Shown here piece by piece: positions 26,620 to 38,815 of a stretch of 64,000 nt of DNA. The DNA lies in assembly GCA_034336665.1 (NCBI GenBank), contig CM067576.1, positions 11,957,385-12,021,384 of the forward strand, written 5' to 3'. This stretch comes from Luscinia megarhynchos (Eukaryota; Chordata; Aves; Passeriformes; Turdidae). The position numbers were made by a program, and so were the translations under genes. Below the pieces are notes generated by a model. It did no database searches and was not told the origin of the DNA. It was given only the letters and a program-made list of their open reading frames with translations. Position 1 is the stretch's first letter. Every line of letters starts with the position of its first letter.

Positions 26620-26691
26620 GCGTCTGAACAAGAATAAATTGCAAGTTCTTCCCGAGCTGCTTTTTCAGAACACACAGAAGTTAACGAGGCT
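26620..26691 (+). CDS. SLIT3: SLIT3 exon encoding third leucine-rich repeat of domain D1 (exon 4 by analogy)
   Basis: This 72-bp internal exon is the third LRR seen here. After the split Leu codon it reads RLNKNKLQVLPELLF, then QNTQKLTR, and ends on the first two bases of a Leu codon. The acceptor has a strong T-run (about 26590-26600) and TTTAG; the donor is GTAAGT. KLQVLPELLFQ is characteristic of SLIT3; the equivalent in SLIT2 is HLQLFPELLF. It carries the LxxN and FxxxxxLxxL core. The next expected exon, starting DLSENQIQ, was not seen in the remaining 37 kb. Confidence 0.94.
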
Positions 26692-27296
26692 GTAAGTATA
26701 ATCTGATTTATTTTTCTGTGGTGTGTTTCTGTTTTATATTCCTTATTGTGCAGATTCACGTGTTTGTGTTTTGACTGCGGCGAGAGGTTTAATTTTTGTG
26801 ATATTAAACTGCCAGTTAGTAAGGGTTTTTTAGGGGATGTGTTATGTTTGCTTGTGTGTAGTTGTAATTTGGTAGAGGATAAATACCAGAGGGAAGAGAA
26901 ACCACAAAATTTTTCTGTTCCTCATATATTCACCAGGATGACGTCAAGGTGACTTATTTTGAACTCTCTCTGTAGAGCTACAGAAACCATGGAAAGTGTC
27001 AGGTTTATGTGTTTGGTTCAGGCTAGATGTCCACAAAGAAAGAAAGCCTATACTTATTGTAAAATAATGGAGGTACCTACAAATTCTTTAGTTTGGAAAA
27101 TGATCTTTTCAAGTAAGTCAAGGCTTTGCCAGATAGACCAGCAAAGTTATGGCTGTTGCCTTGTCAGGCAGGAAGAGGAGAAATTGTGGAGAGGTAAATT
27201 ATTTTTTTCCTTGAAATGTAAAAACTGTACTATAAAATGTTTAGATGGCATCAAGGTCCATTTTTAACAGCAAGAGAAGGGTATCGTGAGCTAGGC

Positions 27297-27311
27297 TTTT
27301 TTTTTTTTTTT
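27297..27311. repeat. Poly(T) run, about 15 bp
   Basis: This is an uninterrupted T run followed by a purine-rich stretch (GGTGGGAGGAGGAAGAGAG). No retroposon body was recognised. Confidence 0.8.
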
Positions 27312-27950
27312 GGTGGGAGGAGGAAGAGAGTTGTGTTAGATCAATAACTGCATGATTTCTAAAATATATATATTTTTAAAAGTGTATAAAAATAAAATGG
27401 ATGAGCAGGTGCCTGCATAGTTACTATAAAAAAAAAGGAGTCATCTGCCTTTTAAAGGAGTAGTCAAAAACTGTTTGAAATAATTTTCTGGATCCTGCCA
27501 AAGTTAAACTCATGATCCAGACTGGCTTTTTGAAATTTGGTAAAACTGTTCATTTAATGTTTGAGTTTGACTATGGAAGATACTAAGGCTTGTGATTTGG
27601 TTAGTGAAATTGTGAATCTATTACAGGCTGGCTTAAAAAGTTCTCTATTTATGTGGAGTTTTTATAATTGTTTTAATACATTCATGTGCAATCAAACAAA
27701 AAATTTAGACAGTGCAGTAAGTTTTTCTTCCCGTGGAAATACAAACCACAGGGTGATAGTGCAGATTAATTTTGGAATCAGATGATTTTAAAGAAGTAGA
27801 ATCTTGATTTATGTTTAAAAGAGGCCATCTGAACAGTGCTGTGCAGCAAGTGATATTGGTAGTTTGGAGAAATTCTCTAACAAACTTCTGGTTTTGTCCA
27901 AACTTGCTCATGAAAAACTGTACTAGTCACTGCCATCATTCTGCAGATGT

Positions 27951-27964
27951 AAAAAAAAAAAAAA
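27951..27964. repeat. Poly(A) run, 14 bp
   Basis: This is an uninterrupted A run followed by A/T-rich sequence. The sequence to its left does not resemble a known SINE, LINE or processed gene. Confidence 0.8.
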
Positions 27965-30900
27965 TTAAAAATATAGGCTATAAAAAATTTTCAGTCTTTA
28001 AATCTGCTTGGAGAAATCTTTGTTGGACTTGTTTTTGTCATGACTTTTGAATTCACTAGGATATATTTGCTGAATGGATTTGCTTGAGCTGAACAATTTG
28101 GTTGCATTTCCTAATGTAAATTGCATGGTTTTGAAATTTTGCATCTTGCAAATCTGCTTGAGTATAAAGTCTAAGCTGGGACATAGTTGCAGATACTTTT
28201 GTCTGTACTCTGGAAGGTGCCAGTTGTATTTATTTGTTAGAAGAGTTGCTTTAGGTGGGTTGGCTGTCTGAGGATATGATGATGATTTCAAGAGAAAAGC
28301 TTTTATAGAGTTTACCTGGATCTCTGCAAATTCCAGCTTAACATGTTGAAAATTGCTCTGTGAGTGGTCTCATTGTACCTGGATATCATGAGAGAACTCT
28401 CTGGTAGTTTGTGGTTTCAGTGGAATGCTGTGTGTGTTGATAACTTGTGTGCATCTGTCCTCAGGAAACTCGCACAAAGAATTGAAGTGAAAGTGGCTGG
28501 GGCTCTTCAGCACCACAGAGTGTGTTTTTCAGTAGGCCCTGTAATCATGATACATTACAGCCCTTAACAGCAAGGGCAGTAATTTTGCTTTTAGAATATA
28601 AAGATTGTAATAAAGTTACATAGAATGGAATGATTAATCTGGATGCTGTGTTCTGTAATGCCTCCCAACGGATGCTGTCAGAACATTTGTCTTTATTCAC
28701 TGACATTCATTCAGTCTTGCTTACTGTTGAGCAGTGCATTAGATAGATCACTTTAACACTGTTTGTCAGAAGAAATTCACTTTTTCTTTTGAAGATACAA
28801 CTGTTATATAAATAGAGTGTGTATTATAAGCAAATAAATCCTAGCTCAAGTGAACTGTTACAGTTCCAAGTGTAGTTTGGTTGCGTGTTTTTCTGCCATG
28901 GGATAAGAATGAAAAATTTGCTTCCTACTGGAATTTATAAAAACACACCCACACATATGTATGGTTGCTCCCTCTTGTTTTGTGTTACCGTGTTGGTCCC
29001 ACTGCTGGTCGATTCAGAGCTGTTCTTTCTGATTTGTCTGGATCCAGCAGTGCCCCTCTGCTCTCAGATGCTTGAGTGGAGGGGCACTGGTGCCTGCATT
29101 CCTCCCTGCAGCTGCTCTGACCCAGCCTCTCCAGAAGAAAGCAGAGCTGAGAAAGTGATGAAAGGGCATAAAAGCAGTGAAACAAAAATTGGTAAGACAG
29201 GCTGATGCAGGGGTGAGGTAGATCCTGTGGAATTTACGAGGAGTGAATTTAAATGAACTTTAAAAAGTGTAGATAGTGCTGGTCTTAGTTTTAATTTTCC
29301 ATGGTACAGCTATAGTACCTCTGCTGCCATATTTTTCAACTCTTCACTCTGAATTGCTCAGATGTTATCCCCATTATTTTCTTCTTAATAATTATAATCC
29401 TCATAAAGTAAAAAGTCCAGAAGTCGAATATTTTAACTATGTAAGCTTGCTACAGCTCAAACAATGCAAAATTTTCAAGAACTCGGTGCAGTGTCTCCAG
29501 ATTGCAAGATTTGAGTTTATTCATCAGAACAAAGAGCTCCTACTTTTGTCCATGGAGAAAAATAGAGATGAATTCTGTGATTCTGAAGCTGCCCCCTCCA
29601 GCAGGCATGCAGTGAATGTAACAGTCCATGGCTTTGTTATGGAAGATACGAGCTCAGCTTTTTTTTTAAGATAAAGCAAAATAGAAAGATGACATTCTAA
29701 GTTTGGTATCTTGATGAGACTGTGAAAATTGAGCATGTTTATTATCAGGAATAAAATTTTGGTGGAGATGGAGTGACTGAGCTGCTGAAACGTGGAGGGA
29801 TTTTGTGTGCTGGAGGGTTTCAGGGAAGACCTGTTAATGTTTCAGGAGTAGTTAAAGGCTGAAAAAGCAACTGAGGGCTTTTCTCAGTGTTCTGTCAGCC
29901 AGGCTGAAACTTGGGACTTTACTGGAGGGCTTTACCAACTTTGGTTCTGTAGATTGGTATGAGCAGAATCCCTTCAGCCTGGTGCTGCTGGGAATCAGAA
30001 TGCAGGGCAGGGTTTCATGTTGCTGGTGTGCTTTAAAGCTGCAGGACAAACATGGGGGGTCTCATGCTCTTCCACATGGGACAGCAGTGCTGGTTGTCCC
30101 TGGTGGGTTCTGTGTGTGTCACCAGGTCTTGCATGGTGAATTTCCACTGAAATCCACTTTCTGATAAATACTGAAATTAAATTAAAATGCTTCTCAGATT
30201 ATAACTGCATCTTCAACCCTCACTTCAGTTCCAGGTACCTTTGGTTTTTTTCTCCAGGCCTCTCCTAAATTCTGAGCTTCAGGATACCCTGGCATCTTTT
30301 ACAGGACTGGTTAGGCTTCCTTGTCACATCTGGTTGATATTACAAGCAGGAATATATATAGTGAAATAAACCTTAAATGGAATATGAGGTGTCCCACAAA
30401 ACGAGTTTCTCATAAGGCTTTGAGCCTTTTCTTCTAGAAAGAGTGGCTTTGGGACTCATGGATTTTGTTTGCTTTGGTTTAGATAAGGGTTTTAAGTTTA
30501 AGTTGGATGGTGAGTGAGCCCTTGATTAGATTCTCTAGTGGAAATATTTTGCATTGCTCTATTGCCTTCACTGGTTTTAAAGCTTCTGAACTGTTTTATC
30601 TGGGCTAATTATCCAATAATTCAAAATGCAGGCACTTTTAATGATGAAAAACTGAATCAAGGAAAAGATATTTTTAATGAATTGAGAAATAAAAGCATAA
30701 TTTATAATATTTTTTTTACTTGTTTCAGATACTTATAAATATCTATCTATAAAGGAAGAGGTATTTTTAATACAAGTGATTAAATGCACAGAAATAGTAT
30801 AATAAAATGAAACATGCAATTTCACATCTATAAAACTAGGTTTTGATTCTAAGGCAATTATTTTCTTATATCTGAAACAACTAGTGAAATTTATCTGCAA

Positions 30901-31890
30901 AGGTTGCAAGCAAAGATTTGCCTGCTGGAATCCTGTTTCCTTTGTGTGCAAAGCTGCTGTATAAAATGATTGTGGTGCATCTGCTTTTCACTTAAAAACC
31001 TAGTATACTAGGGGTCCATGAGATACTTACTTATCTTTGAAAACAAAAAGGGGAAACAATTTTCCCACAAACACCCTGTCATGTAATAATATATTTGTTT
31101 CATTGTTGAGGCCTCTATACCTCAGGCTAGCTGCTAAGCAGCCATGGTAAAGCTGCTTTGTATATGTGAAAAAACCTCTTAAAAGGGCTCTAAACTCAAG
31201 TCCTGCCGTGAGAATTAATGCCTCTACCAAATTTATAGCCATGGACCATTTGTTGGGTCTATTTATTTTTAATGAACTGTCTTAGTTGTCACTTGACTGA
31301 GCAAACCAGGCTCTGGAAACTTAGATACTGAAATCTGATACTCAAATATCAGGATAGTGGAAGCATCCATTAGACTCTGAAATGAATTTGTTTACTTTTT
31401 TGAGTCGTATCAGAATCTAGGTTTTATTCTAAAACTGAGTGTCTTAGTGTGGGAACAGAGCCCTGTGGTCCTGAGCTGAGACAATTTGGGTCCATGGCTG
31501 AGTGTGCCCAACACCATCCTGTTTAAATTTTCTAAAAATGATATCCCAATATTTTATAGTATGCATTTATGGTTATTTCTAAAGTAGGCTACAGTAGCAC
31601 AACCTACTGTAAGGAGACATTGTAGGCAAGTTATTTGTTTTAATAAAATGACATTTCCTCTCAGTATCAGGAACAGCCATTCTGTAAAGAGTTGCTTGTT
31701 TTTAACATGGTGTAAGTATTTGTACAAATTTGTGAGATTTGTCAGAGCTATATCAGTGGGATGCTCTTTTCTTGTCTCGTGGAGTATTTTGAAAGTTGAC
31801 TGATGGGTAAAATAGTGAGTAAGTACTTGCAGCACACAAGGCAAATTCTGTGAATAGCCTTAAAAAGAGGCAATATTCAGTTTTAGCAGA

Positions 31891-32122
31891 ATCACACAGC
31901 AGCTGAGGTTGTGTGCTGGGCTGACCCTGGCAGGACACTGGTGCCCAAAGCTGCTCTGTCACTGCTCTTCTCAGCTGGGCAGGGAGAGAAAATGTAATGT
32001 AATTATAATTGTGGGGTGAGATAAGAGCAGGGAGAGGTCCCTCACCAGTGACTGCCACAGGCAAAACACACCTGGCTCAGGATATAAACTTTACTGACAA
32101 TGAAATCACAGTGGGGCAGTGT
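31891..32122. mobile_element. Decayed LTR-like interspersed repeat (endogenous retrovirus type)
   Basis: The order of motifs here matches a repeat I recall from passerine and related genomes, where it behaves like a retroviral LTR. The motifs are CACACAGCAGCTGAGG, GTGCTGGGCTGACCC, a GGAGAGAAAATGTAAT stretch, GGTGAGATAAGAGCAGGGAG, CACCAGTGACTGCCAC and GGCAAAACACACC. It is diverged and shortened, no retroviral coding sequence is next to it, and I did not find a second LTR copy in the window. The family name, orientation and exact ends are uncertain. It is probably a solo LTR relic. Confidence 0.55.
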
Positions 32123-33286
32123 TTTATTTTTAGAAATTGCTATTTGCCATCTCTTTCCTTGACTCGTCCACTTCCTTACTGTGTGTATTTGATTTTGTGT
32201 AAGTAGTTTCCTGGGGTAATTCCTGGTAGGAGCAGCTGGAACTATTTAGTTAGTGCTTTACTTACGAGGCTGCCCTGGTTAGACATAGATGTGAAGGTGC
32301 TCCCACCTTCCCTGTGGGACAGTGCTGTGCTGCAGGTGAGCCAGTGCCTGGGACTGGACGAGTGCAGCTGTGCCAGATTTTGCCAATGCCTGCTTTCCTC
32401 TGAGTGCCTGTGTAGCTCAGGTGTTTGCTGCAGCCAGGGCTCTTGCACATGGCTGTGCTTTGCCCAGGATTTGCTGCTGGAAGCCCTCTGAGCAGTGCCA
32501 CCCCTCCAGCCCCATCCCCAGCCAGCTCAGAGCATCAAACCACGATCAAACCTGCTCAGGTTCTGCCTCTTTCATCTCCTGGGTGTCATTAGAAGCTGTT
32601 CTTGGAAAAGCAACCAGATCATAAATTTTCTGTGTGTCCTCTTTATTTCTCTGTTTGTTCTCTTTCTAGAAAGAAAGCTCTCCCAGATTGCTGCCTGAGA
32701 GCTCCATTATCATTTCCATTAAAGCAGGATCCTGACAATTCAATTGTTGCAGGAGTTTGAGTTACAGTGTTGCCATGACAAAAGAGCATGGGCTTGTAAC
32801 AGGGTGTTTTTGTGGTTCTATCCACATCCAATAATTGTAGTTTTACTGTGTATAGATCACAGCAGGTCTTTTCAGAAGACAGTAAATAATTACAGTAAGT
32901 GTTTGCTGGTCTCTGGGGTGCACTTCTGGCTTGGGAAAGATGTGCATTAGGTCAGGGGCTTGTGCTGCAGATAGCTGGATGACATTTACACCATTTATCA
33001 AGCTGAAGTCATTCTAGATCTTCTTTTGGGCTCTGCTTGTAAATAATGTATTTAACCTTTTTTTTTAATACAAGTGCACACCAATTTTATTTGAAGAGTA
33101 TAAGGATCTTCTTCTGTCTAAATTAGTGCAGAAGAATAATTAAAAATATAAAATATTTTTACAGTTATTGTTTTGAGAGTAGAAAACAAAAGAGAATATG
33201 TTGAAAAACCAGAGGGCTTCCTCCTCAGTGCTGCTTTTTCCCCTGTGTGAAATGGATTATTTGAAATGATAGTGTGCAGATGTCTT

Positions 33287-33307
33287 GTTTCCCCTCTTAA
33301 GGGAAAC
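33287..33307. repeat. Short inverted repeat (hairpin)
   Basis: GTTTCCC at 33287-33293 pairs perfectly with GGGAAAC at 33301-33307 around a 7-base loop. A few more outer bases can pair. It is probably too short to be an RNA gene. Confidence 0.5.
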
Positions 33308-35959
33308 AGGCTCGACTGGGGAAGAAAGGGGTGTTTTTGTGAAATTGCTGCTGGGTTTTAGTGGCGCCTCCCTTCTAAGGAGGGTTCTACTGCCAACTTC
33401 TGTGATCAGGTCGTCTTATTACAAAGCTATTTAAGGGAGTTTGTGGCAAAGGATTATACATTTCCAGAAGAAATGCCACACATGCAGATTAAGCAGAGGT
33501 CTGCTTTGAAAATAAGTTGTTTTACTCTGTTAGCTGAGTAACTACTGCTTTGCATTTCCAATGTTTTTTCCTTTGCTACTTGAAGGGTGACATCTTTTCA
33601 TTGATACTCAGCTCAAGAAATCAGGAGGCTCCAAATTAATGGGATTAATTTGCCATTTATTATTTGATAATTATTTGGTAGCCTTATCCATGCTGCTGGG
33701 TGTCCATTTTCCTGAATGTTAGGGTTTTTAAAGCACTCTCAGATATATTCTAGTTTCAAATCACATGGTTTGGAGATAGCACATTAAAAATACTGTTAAT
33801 ATACTGTAACTGGCTACTCAAAGGAATCCTGAACTGCAAAATGCCAACACCAACAGCCCCCTTGTGAACTTACTAAGTCCAGTCCATGATTTTGCATCAA
33901 CACAGCCCTTGTAAGCAGTTTCTGATGCTGCTTCAAATTTGCTTTACTCTGTGTATCAAACAAGGAATACTGACAAATTCAGCGTGTGCTCCCAATTAGA
34001 CATTAATTCCTATCAGAGCTCATTCTTTTTGAGAACATCCTGGAGGTGTTTAGCAAAATGAGGCTTTTCTGAACTTGTGCAGAATCTGCTGCTGCTCTGA
34101 GCAAGTCCCAGCAAGGGCAGCTCCATGGTCAGTCACCACCTGGAGAGCTGCACACATGGGTTCTGAGTTCTGTGTGTGCTCTGGCAGCTCTGAAATGTGT
34201 CCTTATTAACTGCCTTCCACTTCTGCTTTCAGAGTGATGAGTTTAAATGGGGGGAAATACAGTGACTCAGCTTCTGGTTACCAGGGCTTTCACATCACTG
34301 AGATGTTGTGTCTCAAAACACAGCAGTTGTGGGTGGGCATTTCTCAGGTTAGTCTTCACAGTTTGGGATTTTTTTTGCTTCTGTGAGCAGCAGTCCAGGT
34401 TCTGTGGCTCCCTGCAGTGCTGGACTCTGGTTCCTGGGCTTGGTTTGTGGTGGTGGCAGGGGAGGGAGCTGCTGCTGGTGCCTCTGCAGGGTGGATTTGT
34501 CTGTGCCACTCACAGGTTGCTTTCAAGCCTGACAGAGGATTGAGTGGCTGTGGAGGCTATAGCTGGAGATTAATTAGGTTATATCACAGGTATATTATTA
34601 CTGGGGGATTCTGACCTGATGGTTTATAGGCAGTTTCTTTTCTGGAAACTGGATAACCTTGGTAGTCTGTGCAGCTCCAAGTCTGTCAGGGTCAGATTTA
34701 CTGCATTTGCTTTGTTAATGTGTTTTTTTTTGGCCTTGCCAACAGAGCTAGTCAGCAAATGTCAGCACATCACGGTGTACTTGCACTCAGTATGGCTATA
34801 TGGATATTGCTTTTCTTGTTTGCAAACTTCCTTTTAATCAATTAGTTATTATGTGAATGTTTTTTCCCTTTTCCCTTCGTCTGTGCTCTGAAATGAGCTG
34901 AAAAGTTTTTTTCTGAGTGTTCAGTGCTTCTGAGCTGCTAGAGTCTTGTCGATGGTGAGAATGAGCAGTGGGAAATTCACTTGTAAATTGTCATTACTGC
35001 AACTAGATGACAATGCAGAGTGAATATAATGCTCTTTTCTTTTTGGTGAGCAGGAGATCAGAATCCATTTGGCTTTATTTTCACACTGAGGCAGTTTCCT
35101 CACACAAAGCAAACGTAGGAACAGATTGAACTGATGACCTGAAGTGCAGACATCTCATCTACGCAACAGGAAAAATATCATAATGATAATGTAAATATTT
35201 CTGCTGCTTTCCATAATAGACTGTCATCCTGAGGCCAAAGATGAGTTTACATTCATCGTCTTGTAAAAGTCCTTTCAAATACTTTGGAAATACATTGCAG
35301 ATAATGAGAATTTCTTTTAATGTCTGTGTATAGTAGAAGTAGGGGATATGATCATTGGTGTAGAGATACTAATGAGTGTAAAATTAGGAGTGCTGGACAT
35401 GAAGTCTTGATTTTCATCAGTGTCTTTAAAAAGAAAAGGCCATTTCCCATCAACAGTTTTCTGGCTTCAGCTCTTCTGGTTGTTTCATGGCAGCAGAATC
35501 CTGATTTACCTACAGAGATTTATTGCCCAGTCACAATGTCCCATGGGGAATGGCTGCAAGGCCAAATGCTTCCTTGTTTTAATTATCATTTGGTTTTCTT
35601 CTTGAAATGTGCAATGTGTACAACGGGAAGCTTAAGTCAGGTTTTCTGGAGCTTTTCCATGTGTTTCACAGGGGTAACAGGCCATGCCTGTTTAAAGTAC
35701 TTCAGACACTTAAAGGTCTCAAAAATGAAAGCTGCTATTACTTTTAAATGCACTAGGTTTGCTTTTGAAATACAGTCATAAATGATCCAGGATTTCATTT
35801 TGGTTCCAGCCCTGCAGTTGGGAGAGCCGTGGGATTGTAGCCTGGGGCGTGTGTGTGCCTGTCAGAAGGGTCAGAAGCTGAACCAGGGGATTTGATCTGG
35901 AGCCTGACACAGCTCCACATCCCCAGCGCAGGCTGCACTGTAAAACTTACGGGGGTAGA

Positions 35960-36170
35960 AAATATTCATGAAACAAAATTAAAATAACCTGTGCAATTAA
36001 ATGTTACGGTGCCATGAGAATAGATTGGCAAGGGTGGTTTATCATCAGCTTGCTCTCATGACTAAGGCAAGGGTGTTGTACAAGGTGTGCCTTTGAACTG
36101 CTTTTATTTCTTCATTCAGTGTAACACATTGAAAACAAAAGGTTATGGCACCATGTGTTACACAAGGTCC
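35960..36170. promoter_or_regulatory. Candidate regulatory segment with symmetric sites
   Basis: This non-repetitive, AT-leaning stretch contains several matched elements: GGTGCCAT near 36010 and its complement ATGGCACC near 36146, and the 11-bp inverted repeat at 36119-36163. It also has homeodomain-like AATTAAA sites. The density of symmetric words is unusual for plain intron. Function is inferred only. Confidence 0.28.
36119..36163. repeat. Perfect 11-bp inverted repeat, 23-bp spacer
   Basis: GTGTAACACAT at 36119-36129 is the exact reverse complement of ATGTGTTACAC at 36153-36163. The spacer is purine-rich. It could form a cruciform or bind a dimeric factor, or mark the ends of a tiny decayed DNA element, though no target-site duplication is evident. 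Confidence 0.75.
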
Positions 36171-38756
36171 ATGAGCTCATTTTTAATGTTTCCCTTATAT
36201 AATACTTTGCAACTTAGTGAGATTATTCAAATATGCAGTAATTGCCACTGTTGAATATTGAGATTTTTCTACAATGAAAATGCAAGTACTATGAGAAAAT
36301 TGACTAAAGCATATTTGAAATTAGGTACCTGCCTTTTGCTTTGCTCTGTTAAACTCCCTGATGGGCTGTTGCTAAAGACATCTATGAAATGTTTTCTTCA
36401 GGAAACAGCTGATATGAATTTACTCCATTGCTATTGATCTATGAAGGAATGCTAAGTTTAATGTTTTGAGTGGTTTCTGTGTATGGTACAACATCAGTGC
36501 TCGTTGAACTGTGAGGGGAAAAATGCTGACAAGAAAAGCCTCCGGTATGAAACCAAATATTATGCTTATACAGTTAGTTTCTTTTGCTGAGAGAATAATC
36601 TTGCACCCTACCACACAGCAGCAGGAACAGAACTGCCTGCAGTTCTGACAATCATTCCTGGGTCAGCCCTGCCTTCTGTCCTTCCTGGGAGTGAGGAGTT
36701 TGCTGAGTGCACTGGGACATTCAGCCTCTGAGCCCCAAACTGATTTCTTTACCACAAGCATATGCACAAAGGGACTGTATCCTCAGAAGCACTGGATGGA
36801 ATTTTTTGCCTTTTTCACCTTGAGTTTGAACTTTCCTGCTCTACTTTTTCCCAATAATTGCCAAATTAACCCCTTACCTCAGAATCCCTTACTAGGAGCA
36901 GAGATCATGGTATATTGTGCTAGATTTTTTACTAGGGCTTTTTCTGAAGAAGTGGCAGCCTTTGTAGTGTCTTGGTGTTATTTGATCCCTGAACTTGCTG
37001 GTATAGGAGGGATTTCACTGAAACACTTCCCTTCCTTGGCTTCAGAGGCATCACATTGCTCCTGCTGTTGAAGAGCTTGCCAAGGGCTGCCCTGGAAATG
37101 CCAGCCTGGGTCAGTGCACTGCCACTGGGCTGGCTGTAAAACCCCAAAATCTGAGTCCTTGCTGGGTTTGTTGGGAGGACACGATGGCACATCCCTGTGT
37201 GAGTGAGGGAATCTCAGTTTTCATGGCTTTTTGGTGTTTACTGTGAGATGGGGAATGTCCCTTCCCAGCTCTTCCTCTGACAGGAGCAGAGTTATTTGAC
37301 ATTGCTCAGGTGGGCTGCTCAGCTTTGACTTTCAGGGCAACATTCGTGGAGCATTTTGATAAAGTGTAATTTACATGCATCAGTAATTACAGGCTCCAGA
37401 GGGACCATGGCATTTTTTTCCTGACAGGACAGAAAACAAATTTCCCATAAGCCTGGGGAATGCAACATGCCACTTGCCCCAGTTGGTGGTGAACTTCAAA
37501 GGAAAATAATGTTTCTTTTTACTGGCCTCGGGTTTTGCACTATTTTATCTTCAAAACTGGTATTTCAATTGCTTGAAGGGAATTATTTTTCTTCGCTGCT
37601 TGTTACTCTTTTTTTCCCAAATGGCATTGCTGGTTTTTAAAAATGAGGACCACCTCACTCTTGTGCAGCTGGAGCTTATTCCAGCCCCTCTTTAATGAGG
37701 TAAAGCCATTTCATTGTGTTTAAATAAGCACAGGAACAAAGGGCCAGTTGCTGAGCTGGCCTGTGGATAGCTGTGGCTTACAGCAGCCCATGTGTTGGGT
37801 GTCAAACTTGGCAAAAATATCAGCTAGATTGTTTTTCACTTTGTAGTTAAGGTTGGTAAATAAATACAATTGTATGGAAAGTGTAAATGATACACCTTTA
37901 AAAGTTGAGACTTATTTATTACCAGTCTGGTTTTTTCACCTCTCTTAATTCACTTGAGAGAGTGCTTCCTTTCTAAAGAATGGAATGGAAAGGGGAAAAG
38001 GATCTTAGGGCACATTGAGCATACCATGAAATATGGAAAATGAGGACTTATCACTCAGGCTTGACTCTGTAACCTTGCCCTGAAAATGGGGCAGGAGTTC
38101 AGTCAGCAGAGACTTTGTGAGGCATTTTTGTGTGTGTGCCCCAGTGTCTGAGTGTCAGATTGGCAAGAGGAATGCCAGACTGAGCTGCTCTTTGGGCTTT
38201 CAGCCTGGCCTCTCCCCTGTGTACCCTGGTCTGAAAGATCAACACAGTTAGATACTGAGGGGAAGCAATTTTAATGTATGAAAATTTCCAATATTCATAA
38301 AGAAGGAAGCTCTAGCAGTTCCCAGTGAATATTCAGGAGCTAGAGGGATGCTGGGGATGCTGCTGTGTTGAACAGCCTGTGACAATGCTTCTGTGTAACT
38401 TTAAACTGCACTTTTTAAATTATGAAATGCTTAGATACATCACTGAGGTCTTTTCTTAAGTAAATTTCCACAATTGACTTCATCTGCACAGGTTGGGAGG
38501 ATTATTTGTAGAAATAATCAGTGGCTTATCTTGCATCAGAAGTCACAGGGTTGTTAGGAGTTTTTTCCCCACTAATGTGCCTGCTTTTTAAGGTTTTCAT
38601 ATTTAGTATTGTGGTAGCCAACCCATTTGTTTCTTTCTCCTGTAGAAGGAGATTTTTCTGGTTTTCTTGCCAGAAATATAAGAATATATATACAACCCAA
38701 TATAAGAGAGAATGGAGCATAGTAACCTCATCAACATTTACTTGGCTGTGTTTTGA

Positions 38757-38815
38757 GTGGGAAGTTGAACCATATGACCTCAGAGGTTCCCTACAACCTG
38801 AAGTATTCTATGGTT
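38757..38815 (+). mobile_element. CR1 LINE fragment, 3' tail only
   Basis: The segment contains GACCTCAGAGGTTCCC, CTACAACCTGAAG and TATTCTATGGTT. This matches the 3' untranslated end of avian CR1, which typically reads GATGACCT, GAGGTCCCTTCCAACC and a terminal repeat of ATTCTATG. Only about 60 bases are recognisable. The 5' side is cut off, as is usual for CR1 copies. Confidence 0.75.

Noticed and set aside
26746..28271. Series of five + strand ORFs just after the third exon
   Set aside because: They are in different frames, have no splice logic between them and no known similarity. The T/G-rich composition explains the lack of stops.
29276..29674. 132-codon ORF on +
   Set aside because: There is no domain; it ends in a simple T-rich stretch and looks like intron.
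35320..35781. 153-codon ORF on + in intron 4
   Set aside because: The composition is like translated intron, there is no family resemblance, and nearby frames are open as well.
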